In this document: piece after piece, positions 42,670 through 50,931 of the stretch | Position numbering within the stretch: the first letter of the stretch is position 1 | How the letters are laid out: every line of letters starts with the position of its first letter | Assembly (NCBI RefSeq): GCF_000716545.1 | Contig: NZ_JNWZ01000050.1 | Span: 1-64,000, forward strand | Direction: 5' to 3' | Source: Kitasatospora phosalacinea | Lineage (GTDB): Bacteria > Actinomycetota > Actinomycetes > Streptomycetales > Streptomycetaceae | Length of the DNA stretch: 64,000 bases | Position numbers and translations under genes: made by a program | The notes under the pieces: model-generated | The model's input: the letters and a program-made list of their open reading frames with translations, nothing else | What the model was told of the DNA's origin: nothing | Databases searched by the model: none

Positions 42670-42890
42670 GCGGAGAATGATCTACCACCCGGCTCCGCCC
42701 CGGCACGCCACCCCCCTTTCTGTGACACGGTTGAAACCGTTGCGGTAACCGGGTGGTGTGGGTACGGCCGACGGCGGGCGGCCGTAGCCCCGGCCGTCCT
42801 CCGCCGCGAGCCGGTCGAGCTCGCCGTCCGCCTCCGACACGGCGGTGGCGGGCAACCGGGCTTCCGGCCGGCCGGGTCGCGGGGCGGCCC

Positions 42891-42930
42891 GGGGGAGTGC
42901 GGGGAACTGCAGGGAACTGCGGGGAGCTGC
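42891..42930. repeat. 10-bp tandem repeat
   Basis: Four imperfect copies of gggg(a)a(c)tgc, including ggggaactgc and agggaactgc, lie in the 303-bp gap downstream of the collagenase-like gene. Nothing else is evident in 42670-42972 apart from the inverted repeat at 42727. Confidence 0.6.
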
Positions 42931-42972
42931 GGGAGGCCGCCGCGTGGCGGCCGGGCTGAGGGGCGGGGAGCG

Positions 42973-43011
42973 CCGAGGGCAGCCAAGGCCGGTGGCCTTG
43001 GCTGCCCTCGG
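42973..43011 (-). terminator. Terminator of the collagenase-like gene
   Basis: An 18-bp perfect stem (42973-42990 with 42994-43011) and 3-base loop begin 15 bp after the stop codon. Confidence 0.85.
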
Positions 43012-43025
43012 GTGGTGGGGGCGGG

Positions 43026-45674
43026 TCAGAACCGGGTGCTGATGGTGACGTCGGCGAAGTCGGTGGCGGCGTACAGGCTCAGGTAGCGGTAGCCGGCGGT
43101 GGGGTTGGTGACGGTGATGGTCTGGGCGGTGCCCGGGTCGGTGGAGGAGGCGGTGAAGGCGCCGGGGGAGGCCCAGGTGGTGTCGTTGTAGTACAGGTAC
43201 GCGGTGCCGGTTCCGCCGTCCGCGGTGACCTTCAGGGTGGTGGTGCCGGCGGGCAGGTAGACGTACAGGTAGTCGGTGCTGCCGGCGGTGCGGGTGCGGC
43301 CGGTGCGCCGGCAGTTCCGGCCCATCGCGTCGGGGCGCTGGTCGGTGCAGGTCGGCAGGGCGGGGGCGTCGCCGTCGACGGTGGTGGTGACCGAGGCGGG
43401 GGTGGCGGTGGTGCGGCCGTCGGCGTCGGTGACGGTCAGGGCGACGGTGTAGGTGCCGGCCTTGGCGTAGGTGTGCGAGGGGTTGCGCTCGTCGGAGGAG
43501 GACCCGTCGCCGAAGGTCCAGTGCCAGGCGGTGATCCGCGCCGGTGAGCCGGTGACCACGGAGCGGTCGGTGAGGGTGACGGTGGCGCCGTTCACGGACC
43601 GGTCGAACAGCGCGGTCGGGCCGGTGGCGAAGCAGGCGCCGTCCGCGCACCGGGTCAGCCAGGCGTCGAAGTCGGCGTCGTAGGAGGTGCCGAGGCCGTC
43701 GTAGACCGCGTACCCGCCCCGGTAGTCGCCGGCGCGGAAGCGGCCGAGCACGGCGTACACGTCCGCCGGGTGCTTCTCGACCATGTAGCGGACGGCCAGG
43801 TAGCCCCACGGGTAGACCCGGGTGGAGTCCGAATTGCCGTACGTGTTCTGGAAGATCGTCGACAGCTTGTAGGTGTGTTTGCCGGCCTCGGCCATCGCCT
43901 GGGTGTCGGTGACGCCCCGGTAGGCGTACGACTGGTACTCGGCGACCCCCTCGATCCACCAGATGTCCGGGACGGACGTCTCGGCGGCGAAGTCGCCCTT
44001 CATGTCGTAGACGTTGTCGAGGTAGTGGGTGTACTCGTGGTTGAGGTTCCACACGTTGCCCGGGAAGTCGTCGTTCCACGACTTCTGGTACATCACGCAC
44101 ACCGGCTGGTTGTTCGGGTCGGTGACGTCCATGACGGTCTGGCCGCCGTTGTCGGTCGAGTTGCCGTAGATCGCCCACGAGTAGGTCTGGTAGTCGGCGG
44201 CACTGGCGAACACCGGCATGACGACCGTCCTGCCGTACTGGTTCGGCACCGGGCCGTCGTCCTTGACCAGGCCGTGGAAGAAGGCGTCCTCGCCGCGCAG
44301 GCTGTCGCACACCGGCCGTAGTTGGGCCACCGTCAGGGCCTGGGCGCGCAGCGTCCTGTGGTCGCAGACCAGGACGTTGGGCAGGACGGCGTCGGCGAGC
44401 CTGGTCGGCAGGTCGCAGGTGCCGTAGTACGCGCACTGGCCGTGGTCGTAGGCGTTGGCGTTGAACGCCACGTGCACGTACAGCGGGCCGGTCGCGCCGA
44501 GGATCCGGGTGGTGTCGAGGACCTGTTTGACCAGCGGCTTGGCGGCGTTCTCCACGGCGGTGGAGGTGCCGGCCATCCGGGCGAGGTCGTTGCCCGCGTT
44601 GACGTCCAGGAAGGCGTTCGGAGTGCCCAGCAGGTCGCGGTGGCCGAGCGTGAAGTCGCCGAGCGAGGCGACCAGGCCGGTGTCCGCGCCGATCGCGTTC
44701 ACGAAGTCGGTGTTCCAGTTGCCGCGCCACAGCGGGGCGAACAGCACCGCGTTGACCGCGTTGACCATCTTCGGCGTCGCGTCGTACCCGTTGTCGTAGC
44801 CGTCCAGCACCTGCTCGTAGACGTTCAGGTACCCGGCCTGGACATTGGCGCTGTCGGTCAGGATCAGCGCGTCGTACAGCACGGCGCCGTTGGCGTCGGT
44901 GACGTCCTTCCACCGGGTGCCCGCGAAGAAGGCGTCCAGACCGGCCCGGGTCGCGCTGGTCAGCGCGGCGCCGTAACCGCCGACCTGGGACGGGTAGTAG
45001 GACTGCACGTAGTAGCCGGCCCGCAGGAACTGCACCAGTTGCAGGACGCCGGAGCCGTTGGTGCCGTCGTAGCCCGCCGCCAGGTCCTTGAAGGCGCCCG
45101 CGACGGTGAGCATGTTGGACTGCTTGAAGATCGGGCCCGCGTCGGCGCCGGTCACGTTGTACAGCGTGTTGACGCAGGTGTTCGTCGAGGACTTGACGAA
45201 GTTCACCAGGTCGGTGCCGGTGCGGCTGCCGAAGTCGGCGTAGGTGCAGCTCTGCGCGGCGGCGGCTGCGGCGGTTGCGGTTGCGGCCTGCGCACCGGCC
45301 GGGCCGGTCCCGGGGCCGGGGGCGGCGTTCCGGGCGGCCGGGCGCGGGGCGGTCTGGACGGCGGTGCCCTTCGGCTGCCCCATCTGGACCTGGCCGAGCA
45401 GGGCGGGCGGCAGCGGTGCGGACACCGGGGTCAGGCTCTCGGGCGCGGCGTCGACGATCGGACCGAGCGGCTTGGGGACGGCCCCGCCGGGGGCGTCGGC
45501 GCCCTCGGCGGGGACCGGGGCGGAGGCCGGGGCGAAGGCCGCCGCACCGGCGGCCTTCGCGGGCTGTCCGCCGGTGGCGGCCACGGCCGGGGAGACCGGC
45601 AGCAGGGTGGCCGCGACGGTGCAGCCGGCCAACAGGCCGGCCGCCAGGGCGGGGAGGGGTATGCGCAGACGCAC
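43026..45674 (-). CDS. Secreted M9-type collagenase-like metalloprotease with PKD domain
   Basis: 882 residues. GTG 45674 follows aggag by 5 bases and starts a signal peptide (LRIPLPALAAGLLAG, ending AVAATGG). After an Ala/Pro-rich pro-region come the activator-type N-terminal domain (SCTYADFGSRTGTDLVNFV) and the peptidase domain with zinc motif HEYTH (H546, E547, H550) and the downstream Glu in WWIEGVAEY. A PKD domain follows (ITAWHWTFGDGSSSDERNPS), then a PPC-like C-terminal beta domain (LYVYLPAGTTTLKV). It should degrade collagen or similar proteins outside the cell. A palindromic operator lies about 90 bp upstream; the next upstream gene encodes a LysR regulator. Confidence 0.92.
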   Translation of the reverse strand: MRLRIPLPALAAGLLAGCTVAATLLPVSPAVAATGGQPAKAAGAAAFAPASAPVPAEGADAPGGAVPKPLGPIVDAAPESLTPVSAPLPPALLGQVQMGQPKGTAVQTAPRPAARNAAPGPGTGPAGAQAATATAAAAAAQSCTYADFGSRTGTDLVNFVKSSTNTCVNTLYNVTGADAGPIFKQSNMLTVAGAFKDLAAGYDGTNGSGVLQLVQFLRAGYYVQSYYPSQVGGYGAALTSATRAGLDAFFAGTRWKDVTDANGAVLYDALILTDSANVQAGYLNVYEQVLDGYDNGYDATPKMVNAVNAVLFAPLWRGNWNTDFVNAIGADTGLVASLGDFTLGHRDLLGTPNAFLDVNAGNDLARMAGTSTAVENAAKPLVKQVLDTTRILGATGPLYVHVAFNANAYDHGQCAYYGTCDLPTRLADAVLPNVLVCDHRTLRAQALTVAQLRPVCDSLRGEDAFFHGLVKDDGPVPNQYGRTVVMPVFASAADYQTYSWAIYGNSTDNGGQTVMDVTDPNNQPVCVMYQKSWNDDFPGNVWNLNHEYTHYLDNVYDMKGDFAAETSVPDIWWIEGVAEYQSYAYRGVTDTQAMAEAGKHTYKLSTIFQNTYGNSDSTRVYPWGYLAVRYMVEKHPADVYAVLGRFRAGDYRGGYAVYDGLGTSYDADFDAWLTRCADGACFATGPTALFDRSVNGATVTLTDRSVVTGSPARITAWHWTFGDGSSSDERNPSHTYAKAGTYTVALTVTDADGRTTATPASVTTTVDGDAPALPTCTDQRPDAMGRNCRRTGRTRTAGSTDYLYVYLPAGTTTLKVTADGGTGTAYLYYNDTTWASPGAFTASSTDPGTAQTITVTNPTAGYRYLSLYAATDFADVTISTRF

Positions 45675-45763
45675 TGCTTCTCCTGGGGGAGGGAGTTCAC
45701 CGGGCACGACAGACGGGGGAGGGTGGCGCGGTGAGCATCCTGGCACCGGGCGCAGGGTCAGAA

Positions 45764-45788
45764 CAATGTCACAGGTCATATGACATTG
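45764..45788. promoter_or_regulatory. Palindromic operator before the collagenase-like gene
   Basis: CAATGTCA-N9-TGACATTG is a perfect inverted repeat 90-114 bp before the start codon. Read on the minus strand its outer part is CATGCAATGTCA, a 12-mer that recurs exactly upstream of the LysR gene at 46917. Confidence 0.65.
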
Positions 45789-45837
45789 CATGGACGCGGC
45801 ATAACACGGAGGGGAAGACCTTGGCCCGCCCCGGGCT

Positions 45838-46863
45838 TCAGGTGCGTGGCGGGCGGAACGTCCGGCCGGCCCAACCGTGCAGGTGGGGGGCCTCGGCGGC
45901 GAGTTCCCGGTACGCGGCGGCCGCCGCCCCGCACAACGTGTCGGCCAGGCCCGGGCCGATCGTGGCACGCCGCCACAGCAGCACGTACCGCAGCCACAGC
46001 GGCGTCCCCAGCAGCGGCTTGACCGCGACGCCGGGCACCGGCGCGGTGCTGCCCGGGACCAGCGCCGCGCCCAGTCCGGCGGCCACCAGGTCGAGCACCT
46101 CCCGCCGCCCGCAGGGCAGTTCGCGCACCCCGGCCGGGGCGAACGCGGCCGCCTCGCAGGCGGCCCGGAACAGCGCGGGCCAGGGCGCGCCGTCGGCGGC
46201 GGGCAGTAGCCAGGTCTCGCCGGCCAGGTCGGCCGGCGCGGGTTCAGTGTGGTGGCGCAGCGGGTGCCCGGCGGGCAGTGCGACGAACACCGGCTCGGTG
46301 GCGACGGCGCGCGCCGCCAGCGCGGGCGTGGCGCGCGGGCCCGGGCCGGGGTGGTCGAGCAGCAGCGCCAGGTCGAAGGGGGGCTCGGGGGCCGGGGTCG
46401 AGGCCGGGGCCGGGGTCGCGGGCGGTTCGGCGGCCCGGACGGAGGGTGGCTCGGGGTTCCGCGCGGGGGGCGGCTCGGGGTGCCGAGTGGGGGCCAGGGC
46501 GAAGCGCAGCTCGGGCCGGAGCTGCCTGGTCCTGGCCAGGGTGCCGGGCAGCAGGGCGGGGCAGTCGGTGGCCAACCGCAGTTCGCGGTGCGGACGTTCG
46601 CCGTCCGGGACGGCGGCCCGGCCCAGTCGGTCGACCCGGGAGAGCACCTCGCGGGCGGCGGCCAGCACCTCGGCCCCGAACGTGGTGGGCACCACGCCGG
46701 CCGCCGTCCGGTCGAACACCGCCGCGCCCAAGTGGTGCTCGATCCGCCGCAGTTGGGTGCTGGTCGCGGGCTGGGACGCGCCGATCGCGGCCGCCGCCCG
46801 CCCCACGCTGCCGCTGTCGGCGATCGCGCAGAGCACCCGCAGGTGTCGCAACTCCAGATCCAC
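45838..46863 (-). CDS. LysR-family regulator, probable regulator of the collagenase-like gene
   Basis: 341 residues. Helix-turn-helix HLRVLCAIADSGSVGRAAAA, IGASQPATSTQLRRIEHHLG, then an effector domain containing a Pro/Glu-rich insertion (HPEPPPARNPEPPSV... about 130-165) unusual for the family. GTG 46863 has aggagg 9 bases upstream; the longer ATG start at 46938 would lie inside the operator. It is transcribed toward the protease gene, and both promoters share a 12-mer. Confidence 0.88.
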   Translation of the reverse strand: MDLELRHLRVLCAIADSGSVGRAAAAIGASQPATSTQLRRIEHHLGAAVFDRTAAGVVPTTFGAEVLAAAREVLSRVDRLGRAAVPDGERPHRELRLATDCPALLPGTLARTRQLRPELRFALAPTRHPEPPPARNPEPPSVRAAEPPATPAPASTPAPEPPFDLALLLDHPGPGPRATPALAARAVATEPVFVALPAGHPLRHHTEPAPADLAGETWLLPAADGAPWPALFRAACEAAAFAPAGVRELPCGRREVLDLVAAGLGAALVPGSTAPVPGVAVKPLLGTPLWLRYVLLWRRATIGPGLADTLCGAAAAAYRELAAEAPHLHGWAGRTFRPPRT

Positions 46864-46915
46864 GACCGGCCCTCCTCGCGCGGGCGGCCCCGCCTCGGCG
46901 GTGGCATCGGACGAT

Positions 46916-46945
46916 TCATGCAATGTCACACGCAACATGTCAGAT
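46916..46945. promoter_or_regulatory. Operator-like element before the LysR gene
   Basis: CATGCAATGTCA (46917-46928) followed by ACATGTCA (46935-46942), 50-80 bp before the LysR start. The 12-mer is identical to the one in the collagenase promoter, suggesting autoregulation and target control by the same protein. Confidence 0.6.
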
Positions 46946-47075
46946 GGTTTTGCTCACCTTCGCCTCCCGGCAGTGCCGCGTCAAGCCCCCGGATGCCGAA
47001 GACCCCTGGACGGCGGCCCCGCCGCCACCCCGGGTCGTCGATCGGGTCGTCGGTCGGGCCGTCGGTCGGGTCGCG

Positions 47076-47849
47076 TCAGCCGGACGGCGTGCGGACCTCC
47101 ACCGGGGGAGGGGGAGGGGAGCCGGCGGGCAGCGGATGGCGCTGGTACCACTCCGTCCCCGCCATCCGGGCCCGGTCCGCCGGGGACGCGGCCGCCAACC
47201 GGCCCGGCAGCGCGCCGCGCTCCACCTCCGAGCGGTGCGCGAACACCGCCGCCAACTTGCGCTCCAGCCACGGCGACACGTCCAGCGCCTCCGTCTCCCC
47301 GTCCGGCACGGTGTACGCCGTCCGCCCGGGGCGCAGCAGCAGCGGGGCCAACTCGCGACCCGCCCCGTCCGGATGCGTGGCCAGCAGTAGCCGCCGCACC
47401 CGCACGGGCCCGCCCAACTCCGGGTACAGGCCCGGCAGCGCGGCGGCCTGCACCGCGAGCACCGTCAACCGGTGGGTCTGCCGGTGGTCCGGATGCCCGG
47501 TCATCCCGCCGTACGCGTCGTGCGTCACCACCCACTCCGGCCGGAACCCGCGCAACTGGGCCACCAGCCCCCGCACCGCCTCCTCCAGCGGCACGTCCAG
47601 CAGTCGGGCCGCGCCGGGCGCCGACTCCGGGACCTTCGCGTCCGCGTAACCCAGCAGCCGGGGCGCCCCGGCCCCCAACTCCGCCAGCGCCCGCGCCAGT
47701 TCGGGCGCCCGGTGGGTCCCCGCCGCCCAGGTCGCGGTCACCACGGCGGTCCGCGCCCCCGCCGCCGCGTGCCGGGCGAGCAGACCGCCCGCCGCGAGCG
47801 ACTCGTCGTCCGGATGGGCGAACACGCCCAGTACGTCGGGCAGTTCCAT
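47076..47849 (-). CDS. PIG-L (LmbE-like) deacetylase
   Basis: 257 residues. VFAHPDDESLAAGGLLARHA is the metal-binding AHPDDE motif, with THDAYGGMTGHPDHRQTHRL as the second metal site and ATHPDGAG later. The family includes mycothiol-pathway deacetylases and antibiotic-biosynthesis deacetylases; the substrate is unknown. Start ATG 47849. It follows the LysR gene's upstream region on the same strand, 212 bp away. Confidence 0.88.
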   Translation of the reverse strand: MELPDVLGVFAHPDDESLAAGGLLARHAAAGARTAVVTATWAAGTHRAPELARALAELGAGAPRLLGYADAKVPESAPGAARLLDVPLEEAVRGLVAQLRGFRPEWVVTHDAYGGMTGHPDHRQTHRLTVLAVQAAALPGLYPELGGPVRVRRLLLATHPDGAGRELAPLLLRPGRTAYTVPDGETEALDVSPWLERKLAAVFAHRSEVERGALPGRLAAASPADRARMAGTEWYQRHPLPAGSPPPPPVEVRTPSG

Positions 47850-48003
47850 CCCGCCACCACCTCTCCACGCACGATCGTGCCTGCCCGCCACGCTAGGGCC
47901 CGTCTTCAAACCCCCGTCTGCCCCACAACGCCTGGCACGCCCTCTCGCCGCACCGGGCGAAAGGCCAAGTACATCCAGTACGAGGCCTTCCGGCGCCGGA
48001 CGG

Positions 48004-48609
48004 TCAGGCGGTCGGGCGGGGCGGGCAGGTGCAGAGCGGGGCGAAGGCCCGGGCGGCGGCCGCGGCGAGGTCGGCGGCGATGGCGGGGGGCGGGTCGCCG
48101 GCCAGGACGCGGCGGCGCAGTTCGCGCAGGGTGGCGCGGTGCAGGCCGGTGAGGGCGCCGGCCAGCAGGGGGGCGTCGGGGGAGGGCGGCAGCGCGGCGG
48201 CCAGGGCGGCTTCGGCGCGTTCGCCGATCTCGCGTTCGCGGGCGCGCAGCGCGGGGCTGGCCTCGACGGTGCGGAAGAAGGCGGCGGAGCCGGGGGCGAG
48301 GCCGATCGCGGGGTCGGTCCGGCGCAGGGCGGCGCAGAGGTCGTCGCGGACGGCGGCGGCGGGGCAGCAGGTCCCGGGCGGGAGCGGGTCGACCAGGGCG
48401 GCGAGGTGGCGTTCGACCTCCTCCTGCCGGTCGAAGAACAGGTCTTCCTTGGTCGGGAAGTAGTTGAACACCGTGTTGGTGGAGACGCCCGCGTGCCGGG
48501 CGACCTCGGCGACGGTGACCCGGTCGAAGCCGTGCTCCAGGAAGAGCGGCAGCGCGGTGTCCGCGATGGCGGTGCGGGTCTGCTGCTTCTTGGTCTCGCG
48601 AAGGCCCAT
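48004..48609 (-). CDS. TetR-family repressor
   Basis: 201 residues. DNA-binding domain [54 protein letters not shown], then an Ala-rich ligand domain with a Cys-Cys pair (GTCCPAA) and an end CTCPPRP. It is divergent from the GH-A-type gene with a perfect palindrome between them. Confidence 0.92.
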   Translation of the reverse strand: MGLRETKKQQTRTAIADTALPLFLEHGFDRVTVAEVARHAGVSTNTVFNYFPTKEDLFFDRQEEVERHLAALVDPLPPGTCCPAAAVRDDLCAALRRTDPAIGLAPGSAAFFRTVEASPALRAREREIGERAEAALAAALPPSPDAPLLAGALTGLHRATLRELRRRVLAGDPPPAIAADLAAAAARAFAPLCTCPPRPTA

Positions 48610-48645
48610 GCGCCCATCGTACGGAATGGTAGGGTCACTGAAAAA

Positions 48646-48660
48646 TTGGTGTCACACCAA
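48646..48660. promoter_or_regulatory. Perfect palindrome between TetR and its divergent gene
   Basis: TTGGTGTCACACCAA, 7-bp arms around one central base, 37 bp before the TetR start and 45 bp before the divergent gene. Size and position fit a TetR operator. Confidence 0.65.
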
Positions 48661-48704
48661 GTTTCTTCGACGGATGACGCCGGACGAGGATGAGGGAGAG
48701 CGAA

Positions 48705-49697
48705 ATGGCTTACCGGCGGCGGGAGTTCACCTTCGGCATCTACCCGGGCGGGCTGGTCGGCGACGAACACGGCCTGGTCCACCCCGTGCGGCCCGACGAC
48801 CCGGTGCGGGTGGCCGAGGCGCTCGACCTGCTGCAGGGCGCGGAGCCCGGCTTCCGGGTGCGGGTCTACCGCTCCTTCGCGGCCACCGTCCCCGCGCCGC
48901 CGCAGACCCCCGACGGCTGGGAGGCGTACCTGCGGCGGCCGGGGCGGCGGGTCGACCTGGTGGTCCAGTTCCGCGAGCCGACCGGCTCCCTGGCGGGCTG
49001 GGAGGCGTACGTACGGGGCCAGGTGCGCGAACTCGGCGACCGGCTCGGCTCGGTGCAGGTCTGCGAGGAGCCCAACGCCGACCTGCCGGTGCTGGACGGC
49101 AGCATCCCGAACGTGCTGGCCGCGCTGGTGGCCGGGGTGGTCGCCGCCAAGGACGAGGTGCGCGCGCTCGGCCTGGACGCCACCGTCGGCTTCAACGCCG
49201 TCCCCGCCTTCGGCCCGGACGCGACCTTCTGGCCCGACCTCGGCCGGCTCGTCGACGACCGCTTCCTGGACGCGCTGGACTACGTCGGCCTGGACTGCTT
49301 CCCGGACGTCTTCCGCCCCGTCCCCGCCGAACGCCTCGCCGAGGTCACCGGCTGGCTGCTGGACACCTTCCGGCACACCGACCTGCCGAAGGCCGGCATC
49401 CCGGCCGACGTCCCGATCCGGATCTGCGAGAACGGCTGGCCGACCGGCCCGGGCCGCCCCGAGGAGGCCCAGGCGCGCGTCCTGGAGACGGTGGTCCGCA
49501 CCGTCGCCGCCCGGGCCGGGGAACTCGGCATCGACGGCTACACGCTGTTCGCGCTGCGCGACGCGGACAGCTCCGGCGCGGGACTGTTCCGGCACTTCGG
49601 GCTGCTGCGCGACGACCACACGCCCAAGCCGGGGTTCGACACCTACCGCCGCCTGATCGCCGAACTCGGGCCGCGGCTCAGGGGGTCGGACGGGTAG
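48705..49697 (+). CDS. Clan GH-A-type TIM-barrel glycoside-hydrolase-like protein
   Basis: 330 residues, no signal peptide, so cytoplasmic. Barrel strands include FTFGIYPGGLVGDEHG, RVDLVVQFREPTG, SVQVCEEPNADLP (candidate acid/base Glu), LDYVGLDCFPDVFRP and IRICENGWPTGPG (candidate nucleophile Glu), then GYTLFALRDADSS. Glu residues at strands 4 and 7 are the clan GH-A arrangement. Exact family not recognised. ATG 48705 follows gagggagag. Probably repressed by the divergent TetR protein. Confidence 0.65.
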   Translation: MAYRRREFTFGIYPGGLVGDEHGLVHPVRPDDPVRVAEALDLLQGAEPGFRVRVYRSFAATVPAPPQTPDGWEAYLRRPGRRVDLVVQFREPTGSLAGWEAYVRGQVRELGDRLGSVQVCEEPNADLPVLDGSIPNVLAALVAGVVAAKDEVRALGLDATVGFNAVPAFGPDATFWPDLGRLVDDRFLDALDYVGLDCFPDVFRPVPAERLAEVTGWLLDTFRHTDLPKAGIPADVPIRICENGWPTGPGRPEEAQARVLETVVRTVAARAGELGIDGYTLFALRDADSSGAGLFRHFGLLRDDHTPKPGFDTYRRLIAELGPRLRGSDG

Positions 49698-49928
49698 ACC
49701 GGCGGGTGGGGGGCCGGGGAGTGGCGGCGGGCGAGGGGGTGATCGTCGAACTCGGGCCGGGGCTTCTGAACTCGATCGGTGATGTCGGAGTCGTTCGCCC
49801 GGCAGCGGTGGCTCCGGTAGCTCCGGGCCCGTCCGGGACCGGGCGGTAGGGCTTGGCCCGCACCCTCGCCCCGGTCCGCTCGGCGAAACGGCGCGGATCA
49901 CCACCCGGCAGAACCGGCCGGTGGGCCG

Positions 49929-50720
49929 TCAGCCGCGGAGCGCCGTCACCAGCGCGCAGGTGAAGACCGCCGTGACCCACGTCCACAGCACCGACAGCGC
50001 TACGTGGGCGGCGGTGCGGAGGCGGTTGCCGCGCCGGAGTCTCGGGGGGAAGACCGCGAACTCGAAGAGCCGACGGGCGCCCCGGAAGAGGGTCTGGGCG
50101 GCGAGCAGCGCGGTGCCGAGGCGGCTGCCGGCGAGGAGGTCGGGGGCGAGGAGGAGGGGGAGGAGGCCGAGCAGGGCGCAGGTGAGGGCGATGAAGAAGA
50201 GGTGGACGTAGGAGACCTGGCGGGTCAGGAGGCTGGTGGCGGTCAGGTCGGCGGGCCAGCCGATGATTCGCGGCAGAACGATGTGGAAGGCGCCCATCGC
50301 GATCAGGGCTGCGCCCACCGGGCGGAGTTGGCCTTCCAGGGTGAGCAGGTGAGTCACCATGCGCGGTGCTTTCCGGGCGAGCCGGTGGTGGTAGCGGGTG
50401 AGCAGGTTGCCGCCGAGGGCCATCACCCGGCTGTCGGTGTCGCTGCGCAGGATCTTCAGCCCGCGCATGGTCCGTCCCTGCGGGGTGGGGAAGCGGGTGA
50501 AGATCCGGTAGCCGGTGAGGACCTGGTCGGTGCCGAAGCCGGCGGGCAGGAACGCGGGCCGCAGGTCGCGGGTGTCCACCAGGGCGGCGGCGAAGCCGTG
50601 CTCGGCGCCGGCCGGGTCGGTGTAGGTGTCGAGGGTGAGCCCCGGTGGCAGCAGCGGTTGCAGGACCTGCGGCGGCAGGGCGTAGGTGAGGACCAGCGAG
50701 TGCGCGAAGCGGGTCCGCAT
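49929..50720 (-). CDS. Chimeric protein: truncated DUF2071 domain fused to a four-helix membrane segment
   Basis: 263 residues. Residues 1-115 match the DUF2071 (YqjF-like) family (FAHSLVLTYALPPQVLQPLL, RDLRPAFLPAGFG, LTGYRIFTRFPTPQGR, LKILRSDTDSRVMALGGNLL). The family's second half is missing; at RKAPRMVTHL the protein becomes a membrane protein with about four helices (VGAALIAMGAFHIVLP, LFFIALTCALLGLLPLLLA, LLAAQTLFRGARRLFEF, VALSVLWTWVTAVFTCALV). An internal ATG at 50360 with ggaaag 8 bases before it could start the membrane part alone. It looks like a recombination-made fusion. Confidence 0.65.
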   Translation of the reverse strand: MRTRFAHSLVLTYALPPQVLQPLLPPGLTLDTYTDPAGAEHGFAAALVDTRDLRPAFLPAGFGTDQVLTGYRIFTRFPTPQGRTMRGLKILRSDTDSRVMALGGNLLTRYHHRLARKAPRMVTHLLTLEGQLRPVGAALIAMGAFHIVLPRIIGWPADLTATSLLTRQVSYVHLFFIALTCALLGLLPLLLAPDLLAGSRLGTALLAAQTLFRGARRLFEFAVFPPRLRRGNRLRTAAHVALSVLWTWVTAVFTCALVTALRG

Positions 50721-50852
50721 CGGGACGGGGGAGCGGCGAGCACGGCCCTGGTGACGTTGATCACGCCCGGCGCCCTCCCCGGCCGCACCACCGCTGGTCA
50801 GCGGGGGGACCGCCCCGGGGCGGCGGGAGCGTCCTGGTTAGCATGGGGGCGC

Positions 50853-50916
50853 CTCAGCTCGGCAAACCCTCAGCTCGGCCGATCCCCGGTTCGGCCTGCC
50901 CTCAGCTCGGCCTACC
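50853..50916. repeat. 16-bp repeat, four copies, in the gap leader
   Basis: Units begin 50853, 50869, 50885 and 50901; three share CTCAGCTCGG and the third is degenerate. They end 15 bp before the GAPDH start codon, probably in the 5' untranslated region. Confidence 0.75.
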
Positions 50917-50931
50917 CTCGAAAGTTGAATT

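Noticed and set aside
42682..42840. 52-codon minus-strand ORF 12 bp before the 42669 gene
   Set aside because: Partly protein-like but has no ribosome site and mixed third-position bias; not enough to call.
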